Shown here piece by piece: positions 9,624 to 17,920 of a stretch of DNA of 64,000 nt; the stretch's first letter is position 1; the number at the start of each line of letters is the position of its first letter. The translations under genes were made by a program, and so were the position numbers. This DNA is from JAAYPI01 sp036734385. Lineage in GTDB: Bacteria; Bacteroidota; Bacteroidia; Bacteroidales; Paludibacteraceae. The notes beneath the pieces were generated by a model, which was not told the DNA's origin, did not search any database, and worked only from the letters and a program-made list of their open reading frames with translations. The stretch is taken from the NCBI GenBank assembly GCA_036734385.1, contig DAIMYQ010000004.1, positions 1 to 64,000 of the forward strand, given 5' to 3'.

Positions 9624-11564
9624 TTAATATCCTAAACAGACTGATATTCCGAGCTTTGCAAATCTTCCGGGTTGTTGTATTCCTCCGTAGTCGTAATAAT
9701 CTTGGTTTAGAATATTAGTCGCTTCCAAAAATATTTTCAGTTTCTCATTGCTCCAGTAAATCTGACCATCGACAGTCCAAAAAGGGTTATAGGCTGTTTT
9801 TTGTCCCGAAACATTAACGAAACTGCCCATGCGTTGTTGATAAGCTGTTTGCCAGTTCGCTCCAAAGTTTTTATAAATTCCGTGTTCCAAACTGACGACA
9901 AACTTGTTTTTCAAATAATCAAGGGCATATTTTGAAATAAAATCATCAGACTCTTTATCTAACAGAACAAAAGAGTACGATAGTTGGATTTTTTTTAGGT
10001 AATATCCATAATGATATGAAGCGGAGAGTTCGCTCCCTACGCCGTCTATGCGTGTGTGGTTCATGCTTTTCCATTTTTCCGTTTCCGTTGTGCGAACCCA
10101 GTCAATAATGTTTTTGCCAATCCGATAAAAGCCTGAACCGTTGAAACATAAATTATCTTTTTGCCATTTTACGCCAATTTCGGAAGTCAAAGATTCTTCG
10201 GATTTTAAGTTTGGATTGCTTTCTTGTGTAGCACTTTTGTAGTACAAGTCCGTAAAAGTCGGTAGCCGAATGGCTTTATTGACGTTTGCATATATGCTCG
10301 AATTAGGGGCAAATTCATATCCTGTATTCAGACCAAAACAAATGTTATTTCCAAACATACTGTTGTAGTTTCCTGATAATCCCAACGAAAGAGAGAGTTT
10401 TTTCCAAAGCAAAGATTGTTCACCAAAGTAGTTGAAATTGGTTCGATTTTTTTCGTACAAAAATAAAGCGTTTGTATTTTCAAATGGTATTTTTTTCGGT
10501 TCTTCCATTAATTCTCCGAGTACATTGCTGTAAATATGTTCGTTGCGTATTTCGACCCCGACAGAGGTTTTGCCAAAGGAAGAAAAATAGGAAGCTTTTA
10601 AATTTCCTGCCAAAACTTCGCTCAGGTGATAGTTGTGATTTGTATACCAAGAGGCAGCATTTTTATAGTCTCGAAATAATTCAAATTGGTCGAAATGAGC
10701 TCGATAATAGCACGATGCAGTTAAGTTAAATTGCCTAATTTGTTTATTCCATTGCAAGCTGCTCAGTAATGTTTTTGTCTTTTCGAATTGGTCTGGGTAA
10801 GCGAGTGAATAAAACGAATTAGAGCCAAATTCTTTGGCTTGTCCACCAAGTTGGAAATCGAATTTTCCTGTTTTTTTACTGGTAAAGCCGGATTGAAAAA
10901 ACACATTGGAAAATTGATAGTCCGTATTTTCCATGTATCCTGATGATTCATTATGCGAAACAGATCCTGCCCAATCCCATTTCTGTGTATGGTAATTGGC
11001 CTCGGCAGCAGGGTTGAAAAATCCGAAATCTCCACCAGAAAGGCTTGCTTTGATAGTGTTTTTTGCTGATTCATTGGTAATAATATTGATTGCTCCACTG
11101 AATGCCGAAAGTCCAAATAACGTCATTGAAGTGCCTTGCAGTAGCTCAATTCGTTCAATCATGCTCAAATCAACGGGTAAATCCATGTTGTAGTGTCCGG
11201 TTTGTGGGTCTGTAATGTTGATTCCATTGAGCAGAATAAGTACTTGGTCGAAGGTGCCACCTCGCATAGAGACATCGGCTTGTACTCCATTAGTGCCTCG
11301 TTGGCGAACGTCTATTCCGGGTAAATAATCTAATAACTCATTTACATTCTGAACGGGAAGGTTTTTTATTTGTTCTTTGGTAATAGAGGTAATCACCCGC
11401 AAGTTTTCCGAATAAATATTGCGGTGATTGCCAACAATGTTGATTTCATTTAAGTTATTTTCTGTTAGCAGCGATGTTGAATCTTTTAATTCTGTGGCGA
11501 ATAGCCCAATTGAACAGATAGATAATTCGAGAATGGCGATGAGTAGAAGTGTTTTTTGTTTCAT
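9624..11564 (-). CDS. TonB-dependent outer membrane receptor, BtuB-like
   Basis: 646 residues. A signal peptide (MKQKTLLLIAILELSICSIG) is followed by a plug domain with NVNELLDYLPGIDVRQRG, VSMRGGTFDQVLILLNG and IERIELLQGTSMTLFG. A 22-strand-type barrel follows, ending in an aromatic C-terminus (GISVCLGY). The length and the absence of a SusC-type N-terminal extension put it with BtuB-like receptors for cobalamin or other small ligands rather than glycan importers. The plug motif LNGINITDPQTGH is one I associate with Bacteroidota cobalamin-receptor relatives; this is from memory. No SusD partner is adjacent. A small ORF ending in a terminator-like hairpin lies directly upstream and may control expression. 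Ligand unproven. Confidence 0.85.
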   Translation of the reverse strand: MKQKTLLLIAILELSICSIGLFATELKDSTSLLTENNLNEINIVGNHRNIYSENLRVITSITKEQIKNLPVQNVNELLDYLPGIDVRQRGTNGVQADVSMRGGTFDQVLILLNGINITDPQTGHYNMDLPVDLSMIERIELLQGTSMTLFGLSAFSGAINIITNESAKNTIKASLSGGDFGFFNPAAEANYHTQKWDWAGSVSHNESSGYMENTDYQFSNVFFQSGFTSKKTGKFDFQLGGQAKEFGSNSFYSLAYPDQFEKTKTLLSSLQWNKQIRQFNLTASCYYRAHFDQFELFRDYKNAASWYTNHNYHLSEVLAGNLKASYFSSFGKTSVGVEIRNEHIYSNVLGELMEEPKKIPFENTNALFLYEKNRTNFNYFGEQSLLWKKLSLSLGLSGNYNSMFGNNICFGLNTGYEFAPNSSIYANVNKAIRLPTFTDLYYKSATQESNPNLKSEESLTSEIGVKWQKDNLCFNGSGFYRIGKNIIDWVRTTETEKWKSMNHTRIDGVGSELSASYHYGYYLKKIQLSYSFVLLDKESDDFISKYALDYLKNKFVVSLEHGIYKNFGANWQTAYQQRMGSFVNVSGQKTAYNPFWTVDGQIYWSNEKLKIFLEATNILNQDYYDYGGIQQPGRFAKLGISVCLGY

Positions 11565-11582
11565 GGTTAATTAAGTTTTTTA

Positions 11583-11966
11583 TTAGATGCAAAAAAGCTG
11601 TTGTAGTAATACGAAATTACTGCAACAGCTTTTTGAAGTTTTTGTTACTATAAATAAAGGGTTACCATAACCGGTTTTTTTACCGCCGAAAATGGATATT
11701 TGTAGATTGAATAAAAGATTGATGATATTTTCAATAGGAGGCAAGTCGGAACTGAATTTATCCGTTGCATCTTCTTTTTTTGAAAATAAAGAATAGTTAC
11801 TGACTAATTTGTTTTTACTATTTGATTTTAAAAGCTCTTTATCACAAATAAAATTTGCCAAATGTCCGATAGAAATTGGTTTGTGTAGGGAACAAAATAT
11901 GGCGTATCCTTTTCTCGAAAAACGAGAAAAACGTATGCTGCTATATTTTTGAAAGGACTTACGCAT
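11583..11966 (-). CDS. Small basic protein / leader ORF upstream of the TonB-dependent receptor
   Basis: 127 codons from ATG 11966. The N-terminus is strikingly Arg/Ser-rich and then hydrophobic (RFSRFSRKGYAIFCSLHKP, then SIGHLANFICDKELL). I recall similar SRKGYA...IG motifs in small Bacteroidota proteins or at the N-termini of receptors near cobalamin-type TonB receptors, but cannot verify it here. The last 17 codons run through a strong hairpin (11591-11634). The stop at 11583 is just past it, and the receptor ATG follows 18 bases later. This could be a real small protein, a regulatory leader ORF, or a chance frame. The Arg-rich start and the position argue for real; the Ser/Lys-rich, low-complexity second half argues against. 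Confidence 0.45.
   Translation of the reverse strand: MRKSFQKYSSIRFSRFSRKGYAIFCSLHKPISIGHLANFICDKELLKSNSKNKLVSNYSLFSKKEDATDKFSSDLPPIENIINLLFNLQISIFGGKKTGYGNPLFIVTKTSKSCCSNFVLLQQLFCI
11591..11634 (-). terminator. Terminator-like hairpin between the small ORF and the receptor
   Basis: AGCTGTTGTAGTAAT (11596-11610) faces ATTACTGCAACAGCT (11616-11630) with a 5-base loop, 14 of 15 positions paired. It is flanked by A runs on one side and T runs on the other. On the minus strand it ends in a six-T tract, as an intrinsic terminator does. It lies inside the end of the small ORF and upstream of the receptor, so it may act as an attenuator. Confidence 0.6.
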
Positions 11967-12011
11967 CTATTATTTTGATTCTTTTATGGCAAACTGTTTG
12001 ATTTTTGTCAA

Positions 12012-12860
12012 TTATTTCTTTTTGGTAATTATTCGTTTTGATGTCAGCGGATACCTATTATTCTGAACATTATCCAAATCTAACTTTACATATCCGATTT
12101 TTAATTTAGCTTCTGCGTGAACAATAAGCCTATTGCTATCATTGGTAATCCAGATAGAAGCTGTTTCTCCATTTTTAAACAGCGATCCTTCTACTACTTG
12201 AGGAATGAATTTTAGGCATTCATAAGAAGAACCGTTTCTTAGGGTTATTATTTCTTTTTTCTCATAGCGTATTTGTAAACAAAATTCTTTTCCGTCGTCA
12301 AAAAATGTAAGTGGGTACGTTTGCCCTGCTTTCGGTTGATTGTCAATAACATCCAGATTGCGAATTCGATAGATTAAACTTAATGCGTCAACCGGGCAAC
12401 TTGAGAAAGTGGTTGTATCTTTTCTACAGGTTTTTTTATCTTTGTAATACGACTTTACACTAAAAGTAGAGTCCGTTTTTGTGTAGAAATACTCTTTCCG
12501 TGCCCAATGAGATTGTTCGTTGTCAGTTTCCTTAAAGTAAACGGGAAGCAAGTCATGCTCGGTAATTTTAACATAAAAAGAGTCCCGCAGGCTAAAAAAA
12601 AGATTCATGTTTCCCTCTGTAAGACCCGTTGCTGTAATTCCGTAAGCAGTAGTTGATTTGTAGGGTTCTTTGTTTACTTTGCAGGTTATTTTTAGACGGT
12701 TTAAGGTCACAACTCCCCACTTAAAATAGGCAGAGTATTCAATTTTTTCACCATACTTGAAAGCACTGTTTTTCATTGCATAATCTGCTGTTTTTGCAAC
12801 AGCAGAAGACGATAATAAACACCAAATCAAAATGATGAATGAACAAAAGGACTTTTTCAT
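12012..12860 (-). CDS. DUF3108 domain-containing periplasmic protein
   Basis: 282 residues with an N-terminal signal peptide (MKKSFCSFIILIWCLLSSSAVA). The remainder is a beta-rich fold starting AFKYGEKIEYSAYFKWGVV, the recognisable opening of DUF3108, and it contains the typical RKDTTTFSSCPVDALSLIY region. Function of the family is not established; members are exported and often sit beside envelope genes. The gene overlaps the upstream lipoprotein gene by 4 bases, indicating translational coupling. The upstream DUF2851 gene is coupled in the same way, so the three form one transcript. It is unlikely to be an enzyme: no conserved catalytic motif is visible. Confidence 0.75.
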   Translation of the reverse strand: MKKSFCSFIILIWCLLSSSAVAKTADYAMKNSAFKYGEKIEYSAYFKWGVVTLNRLKITCKVNKEPYKSTTAYGITATGLTEGNMNLFFSLRDSFYVKITEHDLLPVYFKETDNEQSHWARKEYFYTKTDSTFSVKSYYKDKKTCRKDTTTFSSCPVDALSLIYRIRNLDVIDNQPKAGQTYPLTFFDDGKEFCLQIRYEKKEIITLRNGSSYECLKFIPQVVEGSLFKNGETASIWITNDSNRLIVHAEAKLKIGYVKLDLDNVQNNRYPLTSKRIITKKK

Positions 12861-14692
12861 TTTGTGGATATTTTATTCTTTTTTTGAACTGATAATTCTT
12901 GTGGACGTTGTTCCAATACGGGTGTCGCAAGATAATCCCATTCTTCTTCATTTTCCCAATTTGCTCGGATCACAATTTTCTTATTGAAGAAAATCACTTC
13001 TTCCGGTTGAACATGCTCTTTGTAGTTTCCGGTGTCCCATTTTCCATTGGCATTTTCGTCCAATGTCATCTTTAAGTAATAGGTTCCGGGCAGTACATTT
13101 TCAAAAGAAAATTCCTCGCCTTTGATAGGTCGTTTGTAAACTACTTTTTCTTTTGCGTCAAGGAGCTCGACAAAACCATGTTCCGGAATTTTCTTTAACT
13201 TAACATAAAGATTTCCATAATCTTCTACTGATTTAACCGTAAAAGTTCGAGAAAATTTGTCAATCGTTTTGTAGTAATCACTTTGAATACACGCTGAATC
13301 GAAAGTGATTTTATACGTTTCTTTTTGTTGCATGTCAAAAATTACATTCATCTTTTTTATGCAATTGAGTTGGTCGTATTCCAATCTGAAATCAATATTT
13401 TGCCACGTTGTATCAACCTTATGTTGAAGGGAAATTTTTTCTTTCAAAACGCATCTTACCGGCTCATCAAAAGTAAAACTTACCGTGTCGTATATGTCAA
13501 ATGGAGATTTAATATTATTGTCAAATTTCAGGAATACTTTTTCTCCTTTTTTTACAACATTTTTTTTCTTCCGATAGAGTATTTCTACTGTATCTGTTTT
13601 GAGTACCAACTTCTTTTCTGCATCACTTTTTAAATAATCTAAAGCAAATCGAAGAGTATCCATTGCTACTATTTTTGGGTCTGAAATCCAATACACTAAA
13701 GAATCTTGTTTTGTTGTTTTTTCTCGTTTTACACAAATTCCATTTGAAAAATTCAAAGGATGAATCACAGGTTCCTGAGTAACCGGTGCATTAAATAACA
13801 GAGAGAAAGTCTCTCTCTTAGGACGATTTGCTTTCTTTAATTTTTGAATAACAGGAGCTGCTTCTTTAAAGGTTTTTAGAACTACATTATTAGGCAAATA
13901 TTTCGTATATGTTCGAGAAATAATGGTGTCAATATTTGTTTTTGTAGTGTCTTTCCACAACGTATCTATACGAATTACTCTTTGAGTTTCCGGAATAATC
14001 AATTTTCCGTACATGGCAATATCTTTTCCTTGTTGGTTATAGTAATAAGCTTGTGGAATATCATTTAGGGCAAAAATTTTATACTCTCCTGCTTTTACGT
14101 TCTTAATAGTAAAAAATCCCTTTTCGTTTGTTTTTGCCATTCTATCGAAGGGTTTTGAAACAAAAGCGGAGTCACTCTTGTCTTCATAAATTCCTACTAA
14201 AACGCCTTCATAAGGACTTAGTGTATAGGCATTAAGAACGTAACCAGAAATTTGAAGGGAATCAATTGTGTTGCCTGTAGAAAAAGCAAGAGAATAGTTC
14301 GGAAGCGGATTTTTCTCGTTGATATCCAAAATCGAGTTTGCAAAATCAATAGTGTATGTAGTATTGGGTTTAAGGGTATCTGCAAAGTTTACGGTTACTT
14401 TTTTGCCAACAACCTTTGTAACTGGTGCAGGTGAATGTGCCGGCGAGAAAACTACATTTTTATAGGCATTGTCTAATTGAATAAATTCATCAAAGTCAAT
14501 TACCACTTCTTTTGGAGTAACATTTAATGCCCTGTTTGCCGGTAAACTTGTTATGACTTTTGGAGGTATAGTGTCTTTCATTCCTCCTTGCGGTCCATGA
14601 CCTCTATTGGCACAAGAATGCAACAAGAAAGCAATTCCAACGATAGAGGTAAGAAAGGAAAGTTTACGTATTATTTTTTTGTTTGGTGTCAT
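12857..14692 (-). CDS. Lipoprotein with N-terminal bacterial Ig-like (SbsA) domain
   Basis: 611 residues. A lipobox (AFLLHSC, Cys27) predicts a lipoprotein. It is followed by GPQGGMKDTIPPKVITSLPA, the conserved opening of the SbsA_Ig domain in Bacteroidota lipoproteins. The middle contains a carboxypeptidase-like beta-sandwich (ISGYVLNAYTLSPYEGVLVGIY) and the C-terminus a second such segment ending EEEWDYLATPVLEQRP. Function unknown; likely anchored in the outer or inner membrane facing the periplasm. It overlaps both neighbours by 4 bases, with DUF2851 upstream and DUF3108 downstream. A role in envelope assembly is inferred from location and export only. Confidence 0.8.
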   Translation of the reverse strand: MTPNKKIIRKLSFLTSIVGIAFLLHSCANRGHGPQGGMKDTIPPKVITSLPANRALNVTPKEVVIDFDEFIQLDNAYKNVVFSPAHSPAPVTKVVGKKVTVNFADTLKPNTTYTIDFANSILDINEKNPLPNYSLAFSTGNTIDSLQISGYVLNAYTLSPYEGVLVGIYEDKSDSAFVSKPFDRMAKTNEKGFFTIKNVKAGEYKIFALNDIPQAYYYNQQGKDIAMYGKLIIPETQRVIRIDTLWKDTTKTNIDTIISRTYTKYLPNNVVLKTFKEAAPVIQKLKKANRPKRETFSLLFNAPVTQEPVIHPLNFSNGICVKREKTTKQDSLVYWISDPKIVAMDTLRFALDYLKSDAEKKLVLKTDTVEILYRKKKNVVKKGEKVFLKFDNNIKSPFDIYDTVSFTFDEPVRCVLKEKISLQHKVDTTWQNIDFRLEYDQLNCIKKMNVIFDMQQKETYKITFDSACIQSDYYKTIDKFSRTFTVKSVEDYGNLYVKLKKIPEHGFVELLDAKEKVVYKRPIKGEEFSFENVLPGTYYLKMTLDENANGKWDTGNYKEHVQPEEVIFFNKKIVIRANWENEEEWDYLATPVLEQRPQELSVQKKNKISTK

Positions 14693-15990
14693 TTCTTATT
14701 CAATGAATTTTGAGTACTTATTTCTAAAATTTTGTGACCAAATTGGCAATAGAGGCATTTTTTTGTATTGCAATATCTTTTTTGTAACTGAATGAACGCT
14801 TGCGTATCAAAAGCAGAAAGGGTTTTCAATCCGAGTTCCTCCCAATTTCGTACAATGGAATTTTTTTCAGCAGGTATTTTCTCTAAAAGGGAAATCGCTT
14901 TTTCTTTCAAATCTTCGTCATTCTTTTTTTTAGCATAACTAAAAATAGTGGGAACAACAGTATTAATTAACAAAATATCAATGGTCTTTTTACCTAATTT
15001 TTTAGTCCTTTTTGGAGACTCTTCTCCCAAAGTATAGTGTGTTTCCCAATAAGTTGAAGGACTTACCGCAAAAAATGAATGTGCCGTTTCGTAATTAGGG
15101 TTTTCCACTAACTTGGAGAAAAGTTTCGACGATTGATATATCAGTTTAGCAAATTGGGCGATGCGTATGTGCGGAAAATTTGCCGGACGCAACCGAAGCA
15201 ACTTAAACATAGTTCCATTGATAGGAGTTAAGTTGAATTTTTGTTGCAAAAAAAGGTATTCCTTTTTCAAGGATAAAGTGTAAGTATCGTCTTTTTCGCA
15301 CTCTGCTAATAAGCCGGATTGTCCGAATAACAAGGCTTCAATTTGTAATAAATTGTCTTTATGTTTTCCTAAGTAACTCAAAGGAAGAGATTTTGCCAAC
15401 AGTTCGAAAGGGTCATTGTTCAGCCCAAATCCGAAATTTCGTGCCAAAGTAACATAAAATGTTTCTTCCCAGTTATTTTTATTTTGCTCTAACAACTCAA
15501 AAATAACATTTGATTTTTCTTCTAAGCGTTCAATTGTCAGTCGATTTAACCACGATGTTTTTAAAAACGACGGAATCTTGTTTATTTCCTTGTAACACCG
15601 AATATTCGTTTGATTTTCCGTAAGTTTTTCAAACTGAGTTCTTAGGTTATCGGAAAAACAAAGTTGCAACTGGGGAATTTTTCTGTTTGAAGAGGAAAAA
15701 ACATCCGCATTCATTTGTGCCACAACATGTAAAATAACGGAGTCGTAAACGGTATCTTGATGGTGTTTGTGTTGTCCCCAGTCAGATGATTTGGTATGAA
15801 TTTCTACATTTCCCGCCCAAACCGTGCCATCTATTTTAATTTTGGCATTTAAAAAGTCAGGTCCCGCATCGGTGTTTCGTTGTCCGACGTCAATAATTTC
15901 CAATGATTCGCATTCCGTGACCTGTAAATTATTTTGGTCAAACAATTTAAATTGCCAAAGGTGTTGCAAAAAATCTTCTTTGAGAACCAT
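14689..15990 (-). CDS. DUF2851 family protein
   Basis: 433 residues. The N-terminal motif FLQHLWQFKLFD and the following GQRNTDAGPDFLNAKIKIDG / GNVEIHTKSSDWGQHKH segment are diagnostic of DUF2851, a Bacteroidota-enriched family. The C-terminus has a cysteine cluster (RYCNTKKCLYCQFG) that may bind a metal. No signal peptide, so it is probably cytoplasmic. The His/Asp/Glu-rich N-terminal segment resembles a nuclease-like or metal-dependent site, but that is inference. It is first in a three-gene coupled set and is separated from glyS by a terminator. Confidence 0.8.
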   Translation of the reverse strand: MVLKEDFLQHLWQFKLFDQNNLQVTECESLEIIDVGQRNTDAGPDFLNAKIKIDGTVWAGNVEIHTKSSDWGQHKHHQDTVYDSVILHVVAQMNADVFSSSNRKIPQLQLCFSDNLRTQFEKLTENQTNIRCYKEINKIPSFLKTSWLNRLTIERLEEKSNVIFELLEQNKNNWEETFYVTLARNFGFGLNNDPFELLAKSLPLSYLGKHKDNLLQIEALLFGQSGLLAECEKDDTYTLSLKKEYLFLQQKFNLTPINGTMFKLLRLRPANFPHIRIAQFAKLIYQSSKLFSKLVENPNYETAHSFFAVSPSTYWETHYTLGEESPKRTKKLGKKTIDILLINTVVPTIFSYAKKKNDEDLKEKAISLLEKIPAEKNSIVRNWEELGLKTLSAFDTQAFIQLQKRYCNTKKCLYCQFGHKILEISTQNSLNKK

Positions 15991-16020
15991 ACATTTAATC
16001 TTTTCGAGATGCTGACAAAG

Positions 16021-16056
16021 AAAATATATCTCCTCTTATATTAAAGAAGAGATATA
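16021..16056 (-). terminator. Intrinsic terminator of glyS
   Basis: TATATCTCCTCTT (16025-16037) pairs with AAGAAGAGATATA (16044-16056) with one mismatch and a 6-base loop. Read on the minus strand the stem is followed by TTTTCTTT. It sits just after the glyS stop and before the DUF2851 start. Confidence 0.65.
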
Positions 16057-16061
16057 CCGTT

Positions 16062-17612
16062 TTATTGTTTTGCTATGGAGCGAAGTAGTTTTTTCATACT
16101 TACTGCATCGCAAATAAATGATTTCAATTTGTCTATTCCTATTCGTTCTTGCTGCATGCTGTCACGGTGACGAATGGTTACACAATTGTCTTCCAACGTT
16201 TGGTGGTCAATTGTGATACAGAAAGGAGTTCCGATTGCATCTTGGCGGCGGTAGCGTTTCCCGATGGAATCTTTTTCATCGTATGCACATTTAAACTCAA
16301 ATTTTAGCTCGTCCATAATCTCGCGTGCTTTTTCGGGCAGACCGTCCTTTTTTACCAATGGCATAATGCAAGCTTTCACAGGAGCCAAGGCAATTGGAAG
16401 TTTAAGAACAACACGGGTATCATTTCCTTCGAGTGTTTCTTCACAATAAGATGAAGCCATGATAGAAAGAAATGTTCTGTCCAAACCAATAGAGGTTTCG
16501 ATAACAAATGGGGTATATGATTCGTTGATTTCCGGATCAAAATATTTGATATTTTTACCTGAATATTTTTCGTGACTTGATAAGTCAAAATTAGTACGAG
16601 AATGAATCCCTTCAATTTCTTTGAATCCGAAAGGTAATTCAAATTCAATATCAGTAGCAGCGTTAGCGTAATGAGCTAATTTATCGTGGTCGTGGAAACG
16701 GTATTTTTGGTCGCCTAATCCGAGGGCTTTGTGCCAACGTAAACGGAATTGTTTCCAATATTCAAACCATTTCATTTCTTCTCCCGGACGAACAAAAAAT
16801 TGCATTTCCATTTGTTCAAATTCTCTCATTCGGAAGATAAATTGTCGAGCGACAATCTCATTACGAAATGCCTTTCCTATTTGGGCAATACCAAACGGAA
16901 TTTTCATACGACCTGTTTTTTGTACGTTAAGGTAATTTACGAAAATACCCTGTGCTGTTTCGGGTCGTAAGTAAATTTTCATCGAACCGTCAGCCGTTGA
17001 CCCCATTTCCGTGCTGAACATCAAGTTAAATTGACGTACGTCTGTCCAGTTTTTTGTTCCGCTGATAGGACAAACTATTTCATAATCAATAATAATTTGT
17101 TTTAAATCATCTAAATTATTATCATTCAATGCTTTTGCAAAACGAGTGTGGATTTCATCCCTTTTTGCTTGATGTTCCAATACACGAGGATTCGTTTCTT
17201 TGAATAAATCGGCATTAAATGTTTCTCCAAAACGTTTTGCCGCTTTTTCAACTTCTTTTTCTATTTTTTCGTCGTATTTTGCCAATAATTCTTCGATGAG
17301 AACATCTGCACGATAACGTTTTTTGGAATCTTTGTTGTCTATCAAAGGGTCATTAAATGCGTCGACGTGTCCGGAAGCTTTCCAAGTGGTTGGGTGCATA
17401 AAAATGGCAGCATCAATACCTACAACATTTTCGTTGAGAAGTACCATGCTATCCCACCAGTACTTTTTAATGTTATTTTTTAGTTCAACGCCGTTTTGAC
17501 CATAGTCATATACAGCACTTAATCCGTCATAGATTTCGCTTGAAGGGAAAACGAAACCGTATTCCTTACAATGAGCGATTAGTTTTTTGAAAACATCTTC
17601 CTGTGAAACCAT
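16062..17612 (-). CDS. glyQS: Glycyl-tRNA synthetase (class II, single-chain homodimeric type)
   Basis: 516 residues, the alpha2 form rather than the separate alpha/beta subunits. The N-terminus (CKEYGFVFPSSEIYDGL) is the usual opening. Class II motifs follow, including RPETAQGIFVNYLN, the motif 2 region FRNEIVARQFIFRMREFEQ, and motif 3 with ETSIGLDRTFLSI. A C-terminal anticodon-binding domain ends IRHRDSMQQERIGIDKL. It charges tRNA-Gly; a tRNA-Gly(GCC) gene lies at 54858-54930. It has its own -7 box and a terminator, so it is monocistronic. Confidence 0.95.
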   Translation of the reverse strand: MVSQEDVFKKLIAHCKEYGFVFPSSEIYDGLSAVYDYGQNGVELKNNIKKYWWDSMVLLNENVVGIDAAIFMHPTTWKASGHVDAFNDPLIDNKDSKKRYRADVLIEELLAKYDEKIEKEVEKAAKRFGETFNADLFKETNPRVLEHQAKRDEIHTRFAKALNDNNLDDLKQIIIDYEIVCPISGTKNWTDVRQFNLMFSTEMGSTADGSMKIYLRPETAQGIFVNYLNVQKTGRMKIPFGIAQIGKAFRNEIVARQFIFRMREFEQMEMQFFVRPGEEMKWFEYWKQFRLRWHKALGLGDQKYRFHDHDKLAHYANAATDIEFELPFGFKEIEGIHSRTNFDLSSHEKYSGKNIKYFDPEINESYTPFVIETSIGLDRTFLSIMASSYCEETLEGNDTRVVLKLPIALAPVKACIMPLVKKDGLPEKAREIMDELKFEFKCAYDEKDSIGKRYRRQDAIGTPFCITIDHQTLEDNCVTIRHRDSMQQERIGIDKLKSFICDAVSMKKLLRSIAKQ

Positions 17613-17668
17613 AATTGAAATATGTTACTATTTTATATTTTTCTTTCGATAAAACCCATAAAGAACAG

Positions 17669-17676
17669 CAAAGCTA
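17669..17676 (-). promoter_or_regulatory. -7 box (TAGCTTTG) of glyS
   Basis: Exact match to TAnnTTTG on the minus strand, 56 bases upstream of the glyS ATG. At the expected -33 spacing the sequence is TTTC rather than TTTG. The rest of the 308-base divergent region 17613-17920 is AT-rich. It presumably also carries the parC promoter, for which only a one-mismatch box (TATTTTTA near 17850) was found. Confidence 0.45.
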
Positions 17677-17920
17677 CTATTTTTTTTAAAATTAAGAAAG
17701 TCGGGGCTTCATTTTTATTGTTTTAGCCGTTTTCTAGAGATTTGTTAGGTGTTTTTTGAGAGATTTTATCTTTTTCCAATAAACTCCATAATGGAATAAT
17801 TTATTCATTGTTGTTTTATTTTACCGATGTTAATTTCTATTTTTTTTGTATTTTTACGCCGAAACTTTTGTTTTTGAGTTCTTCTTGAAACAAAATTTGT
17901 TATAAAAATTATCACAATAC

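Noticed and set aside
11634..11966. Cobalamin riboswitch upstream of the BtuB-like receptor
   Set aside because: No recognisable B12 box or conserved core was found on the minus strand; an AGGGAAC string near 11887 is on the plus strand and not in the right context.
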